Assembly (NCBI GenBank): GCA_964006375.1
Contig: OZ023263.1
Location: 139,820,636-139,884,635 of the forward strand
Direction: 5' to 3'
Length of the DNA stretch: 64,000 nt
Source of the DNA: Tillus elongatus
Taxonomy: Eukaryota > Arthropoda > Insecta > Coleoptera > Cleridae
Shown: piece by piece, positions 24,082 to 34,199 of the stretch
Position numbering within the stretch: position 1 is the first letter of the stretch
Layout: the number at the start of each line of letters is the position of its first letter
Notes under the pieces: model-generated
Told to the model about the DNA's origin: nothing
What the model saw: the letters and a program-made list of their open reading frames with translations, nothing else
The model's database searches: none
Translations under genes and position numbers: made by a program

Positions 24082-25784
24082 GTAAGCCTTCATCACATAT
24101 CAATCATCATAGTGAAACCATGTACCTTACTATCTTTAAGCCTCTAAATGTTTATATGAGTTGTTCAATATAATGTCATTATTTAAAGTTGATACATAAT
24201 AAGATTTTGTAAAAAGCCTTCAGCATTTAAAAACTAATTTTAATGTCTAATATAAATATAAATTTAAACAGTTTTTAGTTTGTAATTGTACTAACAAACT
24301 CATAAGAAGTGGCACCTAATTGCTGGTCTCAAAAATTATATATAAAACAGAGTTTGCCTAATAATCAGAAGCTCTGTGTTTGAAAAAAAAATCACAGCCA
24401 AAATGAGTAGGTTAAATATTGGGGTAGAGTTATCATATAACAGCCTGAAGAAGTTATGTGATTGAAAATAACCATTTTTCATAGCTAAATTAAGCTTAGG
24501 ATGTTCAGTGTTGTGAATAAAGTGAAAATAAACATTTATCACAATCAAAAGTATTAAACTCTATGTTATTTGGTACCCCACTTGTAATAACTGAAGAAGT
24601 TCTGTGCTAAAATGAAAATAGCTATTTACCACAGCCCAAAATGAGTAAACTCTATATTATTTTGGTACCTTTTGTAACAACCTGATGAACCTGTGTTAGT
24701 AACATCGGTCAGATGTTTTTTTTTACAATTACTTGTCACTTTTTTTTTATGGGTAATTGTTTTTATTCTCATACCTACTCTCATGGTATAACACCTGTTT
24801 TAGTTATCTATGTAGACAGGTCACTTGTTGATAGCTTATTATCACTTGTCAACATTAATATAAACTACCTTGTGTAGTAACTAGTTGTTAAGATGAATTA
24901 TAGTATGTATAAGAACTGGTGTAATCCTAGTCAAAATATATGTATTGTAAAAAAAAAAAAAATATTACTGATAAATTTTATTAAAAAAAAATATAGTATG
25001 TTCTCAAAATATATGTATTACAATGTTGGTAATAAATTGCTATATATGGAATAATAGTGTTTTATTTAACCAGTTGGAAATTATAAACTAAAAAAGTGTA
25101 GTGTTAATGGTGAAAAAAGTATAAAAGCTTCGTTGAAGAATCCTTAAATGCTTGGTGTAATTTATATCATTAAAGAAACGTTTGCAATCACTTTTACTAT
25201 TTAATATTAGAGTTCTAACTTGATGAACAAAGTTAAACCATACTGTATTACAAATGAATTATTTTTTTCATAAGTAGTTTTGGATTTTTTTTACTGTAAT
25301 CAAAATAAAAAGATAAGAAGGAATACAGCTAGAAGCTGTAAAAAAAAAAAAAAAAAGAGCTTGCCATGAATAAGGTAAGTAATTTTTAAACTAGGCTAAA
25401 AGTTCTGCTTATATGCAAATAAAATGACGTTATTATTATTAAGTATGTCATAAACCTTATGAGGTCTTTTGCTAAACTATTACTTTTATATTATTACATT
25501 TTTAACAAGACACCACTTTCACATTGAAGTTTGTGTCTGTCGGTTTTTTAAAATATAGTGATATTGACGGCGCGAAATTAGTCTTCATAGGTAATAGTAA
25601 ATAAAAAAAAATTAAATTAGGTTAAAGTATGGCTTTTACATTATATACCTTAATATAATGAAAAACTTTATGAAAATTCGCCAATATATGCATTATCAGA
25701 CAATTGAAATTAAAGTGTTGCTCATAGGATATCTTAAATAATAGGTTTATTTCTTTGAATAGTAGTGGTTCGTTGACGTACAGA

Positions 25785-26793
25785 TATTTAAAGGGAACAC
25801 ATGTCTTTAATTTTTATTATACTTAATCATTATGAATAACTTAATATGTGGAGATTTAATTGTTTGCTTTTAACTACTTATATGCCATACCGCAGCCAGT
25901 GGAATCTGACGTCACACACACACACACACAATTACTTATATAAACCGCGGCAGCTGTTAAAGTCGAGATAAGCTATTGTTAGATCGTCCGGACGTAAATA
26001 GTAAACAAAACTAAAGCAGATAAAGGTAATACTGGTAGCGAATTTTTATAGAAATAATATGACATAAAAACATTTTTATTTTAAGGAGTAAATATACATT
26101 TTTGCTCTATAGTCTCCTCTTAATATCATAAACTTACCAAATTTGTTTATCATAGATTTTCCTAAATTAATTTTCTGGCTAACACACAATCGATTCATTA
26201 TGGTTCATATATAAAACCAACCTCGCGCTCATTTGAGATTTTTTTTTTTTTAAACCAAAAGTCAGGATCTCCTATTAGTGAGTTTTTCTAAGAAAGTTCA
26301 CCAAAAACGCTACAGTTAAATTATGTTGCAATAGATGTCGTAACTTTACGTGTTGATAAACATGGACAAAAATTATTTTGTTTAGCAATTAAAAATAGAT
26401 CTGGCACCTTATAAACTCCCAATTTAAACTTATATACTTTTAGCATGTCCAAATATAATAAATCTCAACACAAAGTCTCAAACTATACAAATGATATCTT
26501 ATAAAGCTTCTAAGTGCGTGTTAATTATCAAGTCATTTAACTTTAAAACACTGATTTTCTAAGATTGTACCAGGTATGAAAAAGTATATGTTTTCCTAAT
26601 TTCTATCGAATTGTTTTTCATATTTATCTACAGGTGTACATTTAAAATCCAAATATGAAAAAATTCTTTAAATGTACACATATCAAAAACCCTGTTATAT
26701 TAAGTTTTTAGATAATTTCACTACGTTCAGCAGTGGCTCCACTCTACATGTAACTTAACCATTTTATGTAAGAAAAAAAAATCCGTGTTTGCG
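25785..26793. other. MAV2 interior, non-coding apart from a repeat insertion
   Basis: Unique sequence after the contig overlap. It holds one TGACGTCA-like site with an AC run near 25909 and the decayed repeat at 26031-26325. No gene is supported. Confidence 0.45.
26031..26325 (-). mobile_element. Decayed copy of the (TA)n repeat family, TA tract lost
   Basis: It starts ggtagcgaatttttat, matching the right end of the insertion at 54041. On the minus strand it ends with the ctcatttgaga / caggatctcctattagtgag block that opens copies at 708 and 53214. This shows that the repeat family also entered MAV2. Confidence 0.5.
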
Positions 26794-26818
26794 TATATAA
26801 GCTCGGAATTTACCAGTT
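26794..26818 (+). promoter_or_regulatory. Core promoter of the small MAV2 gene
   Basis: TATATAAGCTCG at 26794-26805 with a CAGT initiator-like step near 26813. The roughly 115-bp block around it is repeated after the gene (about 27238-27355, with catataagctcg at 27279), so the promoter itself has been duplicated. The motif is shared with polB. Confidence 0.5.
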
Positions 26819-26884
26819 TTTCCTATTGATTTCATTCTTTCCCCCCTAAACTGTATTCTCGTTGTAAACTGTTTAGTAGTTAAG

Positions 26885-27240
26885 ATGAGATACAGTGAAT
26901 CGTGCTCGTTACAAGTGAAAAAAGAGTGCTTTACGTAGTGAAATTCACAAATCTAAAGTGTGTGAACCGTGGGAAGTTGAACAAGTTTATATGTTAACTC
27001 AAGCTTTTAAAAACAGAATGGCTACCTATCGTATTAGTATGGATGGTAGTGATATACGTCTTGCCATGGAAAGTGTAAAGCATAAATTGTTTCGTTTGAT
27101 GGAAGCTGCTTTAGTCAAACACGATACAGTTAAAATGAATCTAGAATTGTTTGGTTTGTATGTGCTCCAAAGTCAAAATAAAAATAAAGTCACTAAAAAT
27201 AAAAAATACAGGATGGTGCGCAGTAGCGTTACCTTCATGT
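26885..27240 (+). pseudogene. Broken copy of a small Maverick-associated gene (shared with MAV1)
   Basis: Homologue of 51833-52333. The frame open from 26958 contains CEPWEVEQV, then AFKNRMATYRI, then NLELFGLYVLQS. The upstream ATG at 26885 is out of frame with it: relative to MAV1 a small deletion around 26935 removes part of a segment ending in a zinc-finger-like LRSE.HK phrase. The C-terminal third is missing compared with MAV1. I recall this family from other animal Mavericks, without an assigned function. It was probably an early or accessory protein. Confidence 0.55.
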
Positions 27241-28011
27241 AAGTTAAGCATTTTATGTAAGAAAAAATCTTGTTTGTGCATATAAGCTCGGAATTTACCA
27301 GTTTTTTCCTATTGTTTTTTTCATTTATTTCCCTAAAAACTATATTCTCATTGTATAATGTATAATGTATATATTAACAATGAAACAGGCCAATGTCACC
27401 TGAATGACACAGGGATGTTCATGTACGTCAAAAAAATTACCAATAAGAACGACAATAGCACACACAATAAGCATAACAATTAAGGAAAATTTTTCCTTAA
27501 ATAATACAAAACAAAAGATACTTATAAAACACACTTATAACGTCTATAACGTTCAAAAGATAAGAGCTGTAGAATCCAGATCCAATTCCAATGTAAACTG
27601 TTTACTAACGCTTTGGGGCCTGTCGACTGCCCCACTATAATTCAATTGTTTTAATTAAATATCCTGGCCAAATTAAAAACAACTTAAGAAGTTATGACTT
27701 TAGATATGATATTTCTGAGGTTTCAAAATGGAGCTTCGAATGTAGACCGCAAGCAAAATATTGTGCCTTTTCAAAATGATAACCCTGAGGATACGAGCAA
27801 GATAACCACTGAAAAATAAGATCTTGGAAACGACAAAAATAAATGATAGTCTGACCACTGAGAATAAACTTTGACAGGCTGTTTTCGAAAATTTAAACCG
27901 CAAGCAATTGTGCACTTTTGATAATCTAACCACTGAGGATGTTTTTCGAAATAGATATCGCATTGCCCTTTAGCAAACTTAATCTAGACAACAGGAAAAA
28001 TTTACTTACCG
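27241..28011. other. Repeat-bearing spacer before the metalloproteinase gene
   Basis: It starts with the duplicated promoter block (27238-27355). Between 27720 and 27960 there are imperfect repeats of phrases such as accgcaagcaa and aaccactgagga. Short frames on both strands have no recognised domain. Confidence 0.45.
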
Positions 28012-28043
28012 TATAAAAGAGGGGTGGACGGTTTTGCGACAGT
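28012..28043 (+). promoter_or_regulatory. Metalloproteinase core promoter
   Basis: TATAAAAG at 28012-28019 and an initiator-like ACAGTAGT at 28039-28046, spacing about 29 bp. The phrase ttttgcgacagtagt is repeated about 60 bp downstream. This placement makes ATG 28158 the first plausible start in the mRNA 5' region; the longer open frame from 28062 would add 32 residues in front of the signal peptide. Confidence 0.55.
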
Positions 28044-28157
28044 AGTCATCTAGATACAGACGTGGCTGGTATAAATACAGGGGAAGTGATCAGTTTTGCG
28101 ACAGTAGTTGTGGAGAATCCTATAGAAGTTCTTGATAGAGACAATAGCCAATCAGTT

Positions 28158-29840
28158 ATGTTCAAGTTACTGTTAATTATATGTGTGCTAAGTGTCTCCT
28201 TTGGGGAACATATAAGTGAAAAAGACAGAGAATTGGCTCTCAAGTATCTCGTCAGATATGGGTACTTAAGAAATGGTGCCTTTAACAATAGTCAATCATC
28301 AATGTTGCAAAATACACAGCCTTTCAAGGATGCTTTGAACATGTTTCGCGTGCTTTACAATTTAACCGAAAGTGAGAACCTGACTATTTCAGACATTAAC
28401 CTGATGAAACGTAATCGATGTGGTGAAAAAGATATAGGCAACATTTTCATAACTTCACAACCTATATGGAAAAAGAAAACATTAAAGTGGTACATACATC
28501 ATTCAGATCCTTTGATACGTCTGATAACACAAAAAGCATTTAAACAATGGGAGCAGTATATTGATTTGAATTTTGTAAGAACAAACATTTATTCTGAAGC
28601 TGATATAGGGATAAGTTTTTGCGACAACAACCATCGTTACTTGTTAAAAGATCAACCATGTGGATATCCATTTGGTGATTCCGTTTTAGGACATACTTAT
28701 TTTCCGAACGCTGCCAACACTCCAATTGAAATCCATCTAAGTAGTAATAAATCATGGAACTATCAAACATATACATCGGAAGGCAATGACACGTCGTACT
28801 ATTTAGTGCTTTTACATGAACTAGGACACGGTTTAGGACTCACTCATGCTTACGACACAAACTCTCTTATGTTCGCTTATTATGGAAACAGCATGTCTAA
28901 TGACGATATTCAACGGATTCAAGAATTATATGGACAACGTTCTACTACAACTACAGCGAAGACAACAGAGACTACAACGAGGGTGGCAAAGACTACCACA
29001 AGGTCGACACCAAAGACGCCCACAACAGCGAAGACAACAGAGTCTACAACGAGGGTGGCAAAGACTACCACAAGGTCGACACCAAAGACGACCACAACAG
29101 TACCTAAAACAATAACCAAATCAAATATGGACTTGTGCGATTATATAGACAAGATCAGGCCTTTAGTTATTATTAACCATAACATGTATCTGTTTTATAA
29201 GAAATGGGTCTGGGTTGTACCATTAGATAATATGAAAGGTCCCTATACAGAGCCAAAACTTCTTACAGATTGGTTTCCATATTTGAAGGGTTCTTTTAAA
29301 GAAATTAGACATGTTTACCAACGACCTAGTGGAGAAGTGGTTATGTTTACCAACGATGGAACCTTCGCCCTTGTTGATTTTCCCAGCATACAAACAAAAC
29401 ACATTGCCAAGTTCCGTAATGTCAACTATTTAGGTGCTTTACAGTTTGACAAGATAAATGCGATCGTAAATACGTATACAGGAAAAACCATAATATTTCA
29501 CTCGGATAACATGTACGAAATCGTTAGTGAGTCTAGAGCTCTGTTTTATAGGCAAGAAGAAGGCTATATACACTCCTTTTCTCCCGAATTCCCTGCTAAA
29601 ATAGATGGAGTATTTAGGTATACAAATGGTAGATTGTATGTGTTTCGGAAAAATAAATATTACGAATTTGATGAGTTTTCCAATCAGGTAGTTAGCATAG
29701 GCCAAAAGGATTTATCGATATTTGGTATCCAATGCCCGAGCCGTAGTCTGTACGAACAACTGAGACTCCTATTACAGAAGATTGTCAACTATACAGAGAA
29801 CGATCAACAATCAGATGTTGAAGATTATGATTATATATAG
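28158..29840 (+). CDS. Secreted matrix metalloproteinase with hemopexin domain
   Basis: The 560-codon product is a complete MMP. Residues 1-17 form a signal peptide (MFKLLLIICVLSVSFG). A propeptide follows, with cysteine-switch-like RCGEKD (C88) in place of the usual PRCGxPD. The catalytic domain has zinc motif HELGHGLGLTH at 220-230 and Met-turn M238. A Thr/Lys-rich hinge (262-322) contains a recent internal duplication of about 70 bp. The C-terminal hemopexin-like domain (about 323-526) is bracketed by C327 and C526, and an acidic tail follows. Such enzymes cleave extracellular matrix. It lies wholly inside MAV2 with its own TATA box and no intron. Some baculoviruses and nudiviruses carry MMP genes; a cargo role here is inference. 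Host capture is the alternative. Confidence 0.9.
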   Translation: MFKLLLIICVLSVSFGEHISEKDRELALKYLVRYGYLRNGAFNNSQSSMLQNTQPFKDALNMFRVLYNLTESENLTISDINLMKRNRCGEKDIGNIFITSQPIWKKKTLKWYIHHSDPLIRLITQKAFKQWEQYIDLNFVRTNIYSEADIGISFCDNNHRYLLKDQPCGYPFGDSVLGHTYFPNAANTPIEIHLSSNKSWNYQTYTSEGNDTSYYLVLLHELGHGLGLTHAYDTNSLMFAYYGNSMSNDDIQRIQELYGQRSTTTTAKTTETTTRVAKTTTRSTPKTPTTAKTTESTTRVAKTTTRSTPKTTTTVPKTITKSNMDLCDYIDKIRPLVIINHNMYLFYKKWVWVVPLDNMKGPYTEPKLLTDWFPYLKGSFKEIRHVYQRPSGEVVMFTNDGTFALVDFPSIQTKHIAKFRNVNYLGALQFDKINAIVNTYTGKTIIFHSDNMYEIVSESRALFYRQEEGYIHSFSPEFPAKIDGVFRYTNGRLYVFRKNKYYEFDEFSNQVVSIGQKDLSIFGIQCPSRSLYEQLRLLLQKIVNYTENDQQSDVEDYDYI

Positions 29841-30849
29841 AGCACAATAAGTATAACCTATTAATAAATATTATTTTGGCATTAACGATGTTTTCATTGT
29901 ACCCTTAAGTTTCTAATATCACCCTTTTCCTATGAAATATTTTTCACATCATTTTATACAAAATAAAATATAGCATGTGTAATCAAAGCTTTGTTTGCGA
30001 TGTTTGTATCTTTTTTCGTATGACTTTAAGGTCATTCAACGGAAAATAAAACCGCTAACGGAGCATTGAGACCAACTCACAAGGTTATTTCAACAGCTGT
30101 GAGCAAAATATGTTGGCTAACAAGGTTAATTTCGGGAAGTGCTAAGTATAGCCGTAGTTGGAAGCGATATCGCTGTTACCACTAGAGGTATTGTTGCCAG
30201 CTCTACTTTCAACAGATTCTTTAAATTAAACCGATTTCAATAAGACTTAAGAATATAGATATTTTATTGTACGCATGTACATTTGTTAAATTTGGATTCT
30301 GCTTACCTAGACCAGTGATATGACACCAAACATGTAGGACTTTAACCAACAAAAATAAAAACTGAGTAAGAGCATGCGCCTCACAATATATTTAAATTGT
30401 AGGCATCAAGACGTTTTAAGTAAGATCAAACACGTGGAGATTGAGTCATTAAAGAAAAAAAATTTATTGGGCGCCTGCATCCCCCCACAATATTTTAAAA
30501 ATTCTAGATGCTAAGACGATTTAAATAAGGCCAATACTGGTGTTTCTATACGCTTACTGCTATTTAAAAATTCTAGGTAACACAGCTGTAATAAATATAT
30601 ATTTAACCAGCAATCATAAAGGCTAATTTTTTTTTAATTCGTCCATATCAGCGTGTAATATCATAAATTGTTGAAATCGTTATATAGACACCGAATGTTA
30701 AATAAATATTTATGGGATTACCCAGATTTTTCTCACTGTCGAACGTCTTGTCAATATTAAAGATGTTATTGTTGTCTATTTTTAAAATTAGTTAAGGAGT
30801 TTGTATAAGAAAATTTGCTACAAGATATATTTTAAGAGTATATTACTTA
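29841..30849. other. MAV2 interior downstream of MMP, no gene seen
   Basis: AATAAA-type signals occur soon after the MMP stop (about 29862). The remainder is AT-rich with no supported frame. Confidence 0.45.
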
Positions 30850-31200
30850 CTAGATATTCAAGTTTTGTCTTAAAACGGTCCTCTCTGGTTTGTTTATAGC
30901 TATACATTTTTCTTGACGTATTGCACTAAAAAAACAGACGTTTGCACACACCTTACACGCACGCTCATAATTAGACTGCATGATGTGTTCACCTCTTAGA
31001 TTATCATAAAATCCAGACTGTGATGGAAGCTTAGTCTCATTTAATTTATCAAAGGAGTCTACATACGAATATGGAGAAAAATTATGAATTAACTGCTTAC
31101 TACTTTGAAATAACCCCGTTAAAATTTTGTTGACAGCGCCCAGAATAATTGTAAAACTAACTTTGTATCCTGAACTAGGCCAGTAAATTCTGATTATCAA
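30850..31200 (-). pseudogene. Relic of a different polB-type gene
   Basis: The minus-strand frame contains SYVDSFDKLNETKLPSQ, then FYDNLRGEHI and NYERACKV. I recognise this as the pattern in the exonuclease-palm spacer region of a second family of Polinton-type PolB genes, distinct from the intact plus-strand polB. No motif A, B or C is present, and flanking sequence does not extend the match. Identification is from recollection only. If right, MAV2 contains debris of another Maverick lineage. Confidence 0.45.
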
Positions 31201-31927
31201 TCCGACATCCGTTCTATGCGAGACAGCGTTGTCAGTTTGGGGTTAAAACCGTTTATCTTAGCTTGAGCAATGTTGACATATTTTTCCTTCTTTTACTCGG
31301 ATATATATTATTAACAGACTTGTCTAAATGTTATGTCGTATTTGTTTAGCTTCAGGTTAAGTGTATATCACTGGTATCTCAGGTTAATATCTAAGCTTTT
31401 CAACTGGGTTTGGTTAGGTTGTGTTTAGTTTTTTATATTAGAGTTTTTAATTTTTACGTTTAACAAATATAAGCTATTACCTGATGATCATTCAGAATAA
31501 ACTTTCCATTTGTAATAACCCATGATATCTACTAAATTTATATACGTTTTATAAGACCCTAGCCTTCAATGGATTCAAATAATAAAAATATCTATTCACT
31601 TTCGATTAAACTCATTATAGTTTGTGGACGTTGCCTACGCTTGACAGCTGCCTGTACCGTCAACTTCAATAAGTCTAAGAGGGTGTACTAAAATTTGTCT
31701 GTAGCACGCATCACTTGATGAACAATACGCTATTTAATACTGTTCTTTCTGGTATGGTTGAAATTTTCTCTGAAAGTAACTTCATTAAGTCTAAGAGAGA
31801 GTGTGTTGGTTTTAGGTGTTAACACAGCTTGTTCTGACTTACTTAAATATTATATTTCTTCTGTTAGACGATGATTTTGAGGTGTCACACATGTATGTAG
31901 CTCTACGGCTATACCGAAAGTGTCTAC

Positions 31928-32666
31928 CGGAAGTAACATTTTTATTGTATATTCCAATTTGATTTGGCCTTCTTAACACCGTGCATGTGTTGGTTCCAGC
32001 GTACATCTCACGGATCTTCCGAGATAAGGGTTTAAAGTTTTTTATCTCATTTTCTTGTAGACCTTGTTACGAAACGATATATTTTTGAAGTCAGTTCATT
32101 TCTATCACTTGTCGTTGAAAAGATACAAGGATTTAAAGTTTAGACCGGAAGTGGCCATTTTATTGTATATTCCAATTTGATTTGGCCTCCTTAACACCGT
32201 GCATGTGTTGGTTCTCTCGTACATCTCACGGATCTTCCGCGATAAGGGTTTAAAGTTTTTTATCTCATTTTCTTGTAGACCTTGTTATGAAACATACATT
32301 TTTGAAGTTAGTTCATTTCTATCACTTGTCGTTGAAAAGATACAAGGATTTAAAGTTTAGACCGGAAGTGGTCATTTTATTGTATATTCCAATTTGATTT
32401 GGCCTCCTTAACACCGTGCATGTGTTGGTTCCAGCGTACATCTCACGGATCTTCCGCGATAAGGGTTTAAAGTTTTTTATCTCGGTTTCTTGTAGACCTT
32501 GTTACGAAACGATATATTTTTAAAGTCGGTTCATTTCTATCACTTGTCGTTGAAAAGATACAAGGATTTAAAGTTTAGACCGGAAGTGGCCATTTTATTG
32601 TATATTCCAATTTGATTTGGCCTCCTTAACACCGTGCATGTATTGGTTCCATCGTACATCTCACGG
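31928..32666. repeat. Tandem array of about 218-bp units in right TIR
   Basis: Mirror of 9251-9990, with unit boundaries at cacggatcttccg. One unit has ccttcttaac where the others have cctccttaac, one of the few differences between arms. Confidence 0.9.
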
Positions 32667-33107
32667 TTGAACCTGTTGTCTATTTTTGTTTCTGAACTTC
32701 CTTCTTTTGTTTTGCCAGCGACCTCTGTGTGTTATTTTTAGAACCTACCCATATAACAATTGTGACGTTCTAGTCTGTCTAATATTAAACATATTAATTA
32801 TTATGTCTTATGTCTACACTCTCATTTGTCGGCTAGGTTGGAGTGACGTATCTTTAAATAAGTCTTCATCCATCCTTGCACCATCTTTATCAACGAAAGC
32901 CCGCCATTTTTATAATGTCAGCTTAAGGTATCACAGGCTTCCATCTTTCATTCCGCCATTTTCCTCCGTTTTGGTTCAGCAGCCTCTAATATTAAACATT
33001 ATTTTGTAAATCATCCATTTGTCTAATAATAAACTTTAATTATGTTACATGTATGGTTTGTTTGTAGTCGTATATATATATACCAACCTAAAACAATAAA
33101 TTAACAA

Positions 33108-33182
33108 GCGTCTGCTTAGCTTAACGGGTAGCATCGTTGCCTCCCCATCTGAATGCCCCGGGTTCGAAACTCACCTGCTCCA
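33108..33182 (+). other. tRNA-like Pol III promoter segment in right TIR
   Basis: Right-arm counterpart of 8734-8808, with tagcttaacgggtagc (A-box-like) and gggttcgaaactc (B-box-like) about 35 bp apart. Poor stem pairing argues against a working tRNA. A T run (ggttttttt) close downstream could terminate a short Pol III transcript. Confidence 0.45.
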
Positions 33183-33694
33183 AATGGTTTTTTTCAAAAT
33201 ATAATAATTTGAAGTAATAGGTTAGACACTTTTGAAATGTTTGCATGTGACTGTCTGGCCCAAGTCGTGTGACGTCACAGTTTCCTAGACAGGTCAATGG
33301 CCTTAGGAATAACACGGCTAAATGTAAATGTGACTGTCTGGATGTGATTGTCTGGCACAAGTCATGTGACGTCACTGGCTGGCCAAAGACAGGTCAATGA
33401 CCTTAGGAATAACACGGATGTGACTGTCTGGATGTGATTGTCTGGCACAAGTCATGTGACGTCACTGGCTGGCCAAAGACAGGTCAATGACCTTAGGAAT
33501 AACACGGATGTGACTGTCTGGCCCAGGGCGTGGCTGGGCGCCGGCGCCGGGGCTAGGCGCCGGGGCGTGGCTAGGCGCCGGGCCCGGGGCAGGCGCCGGG
33601 GCCAGGGCGTGGCTAGGCGCCAGGGCGTGGCGCCGGCGCCGTGACGTCACTTCCTGTGACGTCACTGTCTGCTCAAAGTGTCCCATTACCTACT

Positions 33695-33700
33695 TTTATA
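33695..33700. other. Target site duplication of MAV2, right copy
   Basis: tttata follows the CTACT terminus and continues into tttaaactta. Exactly the same continuation follows tttata at the empty site 41310-41315. Confidence 0.9.
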
Positions 33701-33838
33701 TTTAAACTTATCCCAACCAAACACAGATTTCGCAATCTACTATTTCCAAAATTATAGGATGATTTCGACCAAACACTTCAATTTTGTGGAATGCTGCAAC
33801 CAATTTGTCAACAAAACAAACATTTTGCTTAGAATATT

Positions 33839-34160
33839 TTGTTTTCTTATAAGGCCTCTTATTTCAACGGTGCGGTTAACAAGCAGAGTACTAAATATTG
33901 GTCTAAAGAACACCCGCATAGGATTCAAGAGGCCTACAGTCAATCAATCGTAAAAGTCGAATTTCGGGCTGGAATATTGAAAGATTGGGCTGTTTTTTTT
34001 GCAGGTAATTCAACAGGTCCAACGTATTTACATTTGTTAGTATCCCTATTCCAATAACACTGACGAGCGTGCTCCAGAAATATGGCTACAGCAACACGGT
34101 GCCCCGCCCACTATGTGAAAGAAGTTAGAGCCTACCTTGATAAATATAAGTTTCTAAGTA
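33839..34160 (+). pseudogene. Tc1/mariner-superfamily transposase relic
   Basis: The frame contains YKASYFNGAVNKQSTKYW, typical of the region around the first part of DDE_3 transposases. After frame changes comes EIWLQQHGAPPTM, which matches the family's W-x-QQDGA block with the catalytic Asp replaced by His. Stops and frameshifts make it non-functional, and no inverted termini were identified. The same relic is at 41453-41780. Confidence 0.6.
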
Positions 34161-34199
34161 TATTTACAAGTAGTATCTTATTATACCTTTTACGACTCA

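Larger units (their letters stand above)
18746..25784 (+). repeat. Exact repeat of 11507-18545 (probable assembly artefact)
   Basis: Every position I compared, including intron repeats, homopolymer runs and ORF boundaries, is offset by 7,239 bp with no difference. The copy begins mid-exon of polB right after the N run and ends exactly at the base that precedes the gap in the first copy (cgtacagat). This is the signature of two contigs that overlap by 7,039 bp but were scaffolded with a gap. A real tandem duplication would need its breakpoints to coincide with the gap edges. Confidence 0.93.
8312..33694 (+). mobile_element. Maverick/Polinton MAV2 (polB and metalloproteinase, capsid-less)
   Basis: Termini AGTAGGTAATGGG...CCCATTACCTACT, about 2.1-kb inverted repeats, a 6-bp target duplication and a protein-primed-type family-B polymerase define a Maverick. 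The assembled length is 25,383 bp; removing the 7,239 bp explained by the gap artefact leaves about 18.1 kb. Genes, all on the plus strand: polB, a polB N-terminal-domain paralogue, a broken small gene shared with MAV1, and a matrix metalloproteinase. A minus-strand relic of a different polB lies near the right TIR. I find no integrase, ATPase, protease or capsid gene, so it probably needs functions supplied in trans. The arms are nearly identical, suggesting recent insertion. Confidence 0.88.
31486..33694 (-). repeat. MAV2 right terminal inverted repeat
   Basis: Reverse complement of 8312-10431. It is longer mainly because a segment of about 89 bp (with gtcatgtgacgtcactggc) occurs twice in tandem at about 33354-33510, where the left arm has it once. 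The end CCCATTACCTACT abuts the tttata target duplication. Confidence 0.95.

Noticed and set aside
28846..29119. Gln/Arg-rich and Val-rich frames in the MMP hinge region
   Set aside because: Alternative-frame readings of the Thr-rich hinge repeat.
28158..29840. MMP as an ordinary host gene
   Set aside because: It lies between proven MAV2 ends, lacks introns, and a paralogue sits in another Maverick-like context. Host origin of the ancestral gene remains possible.
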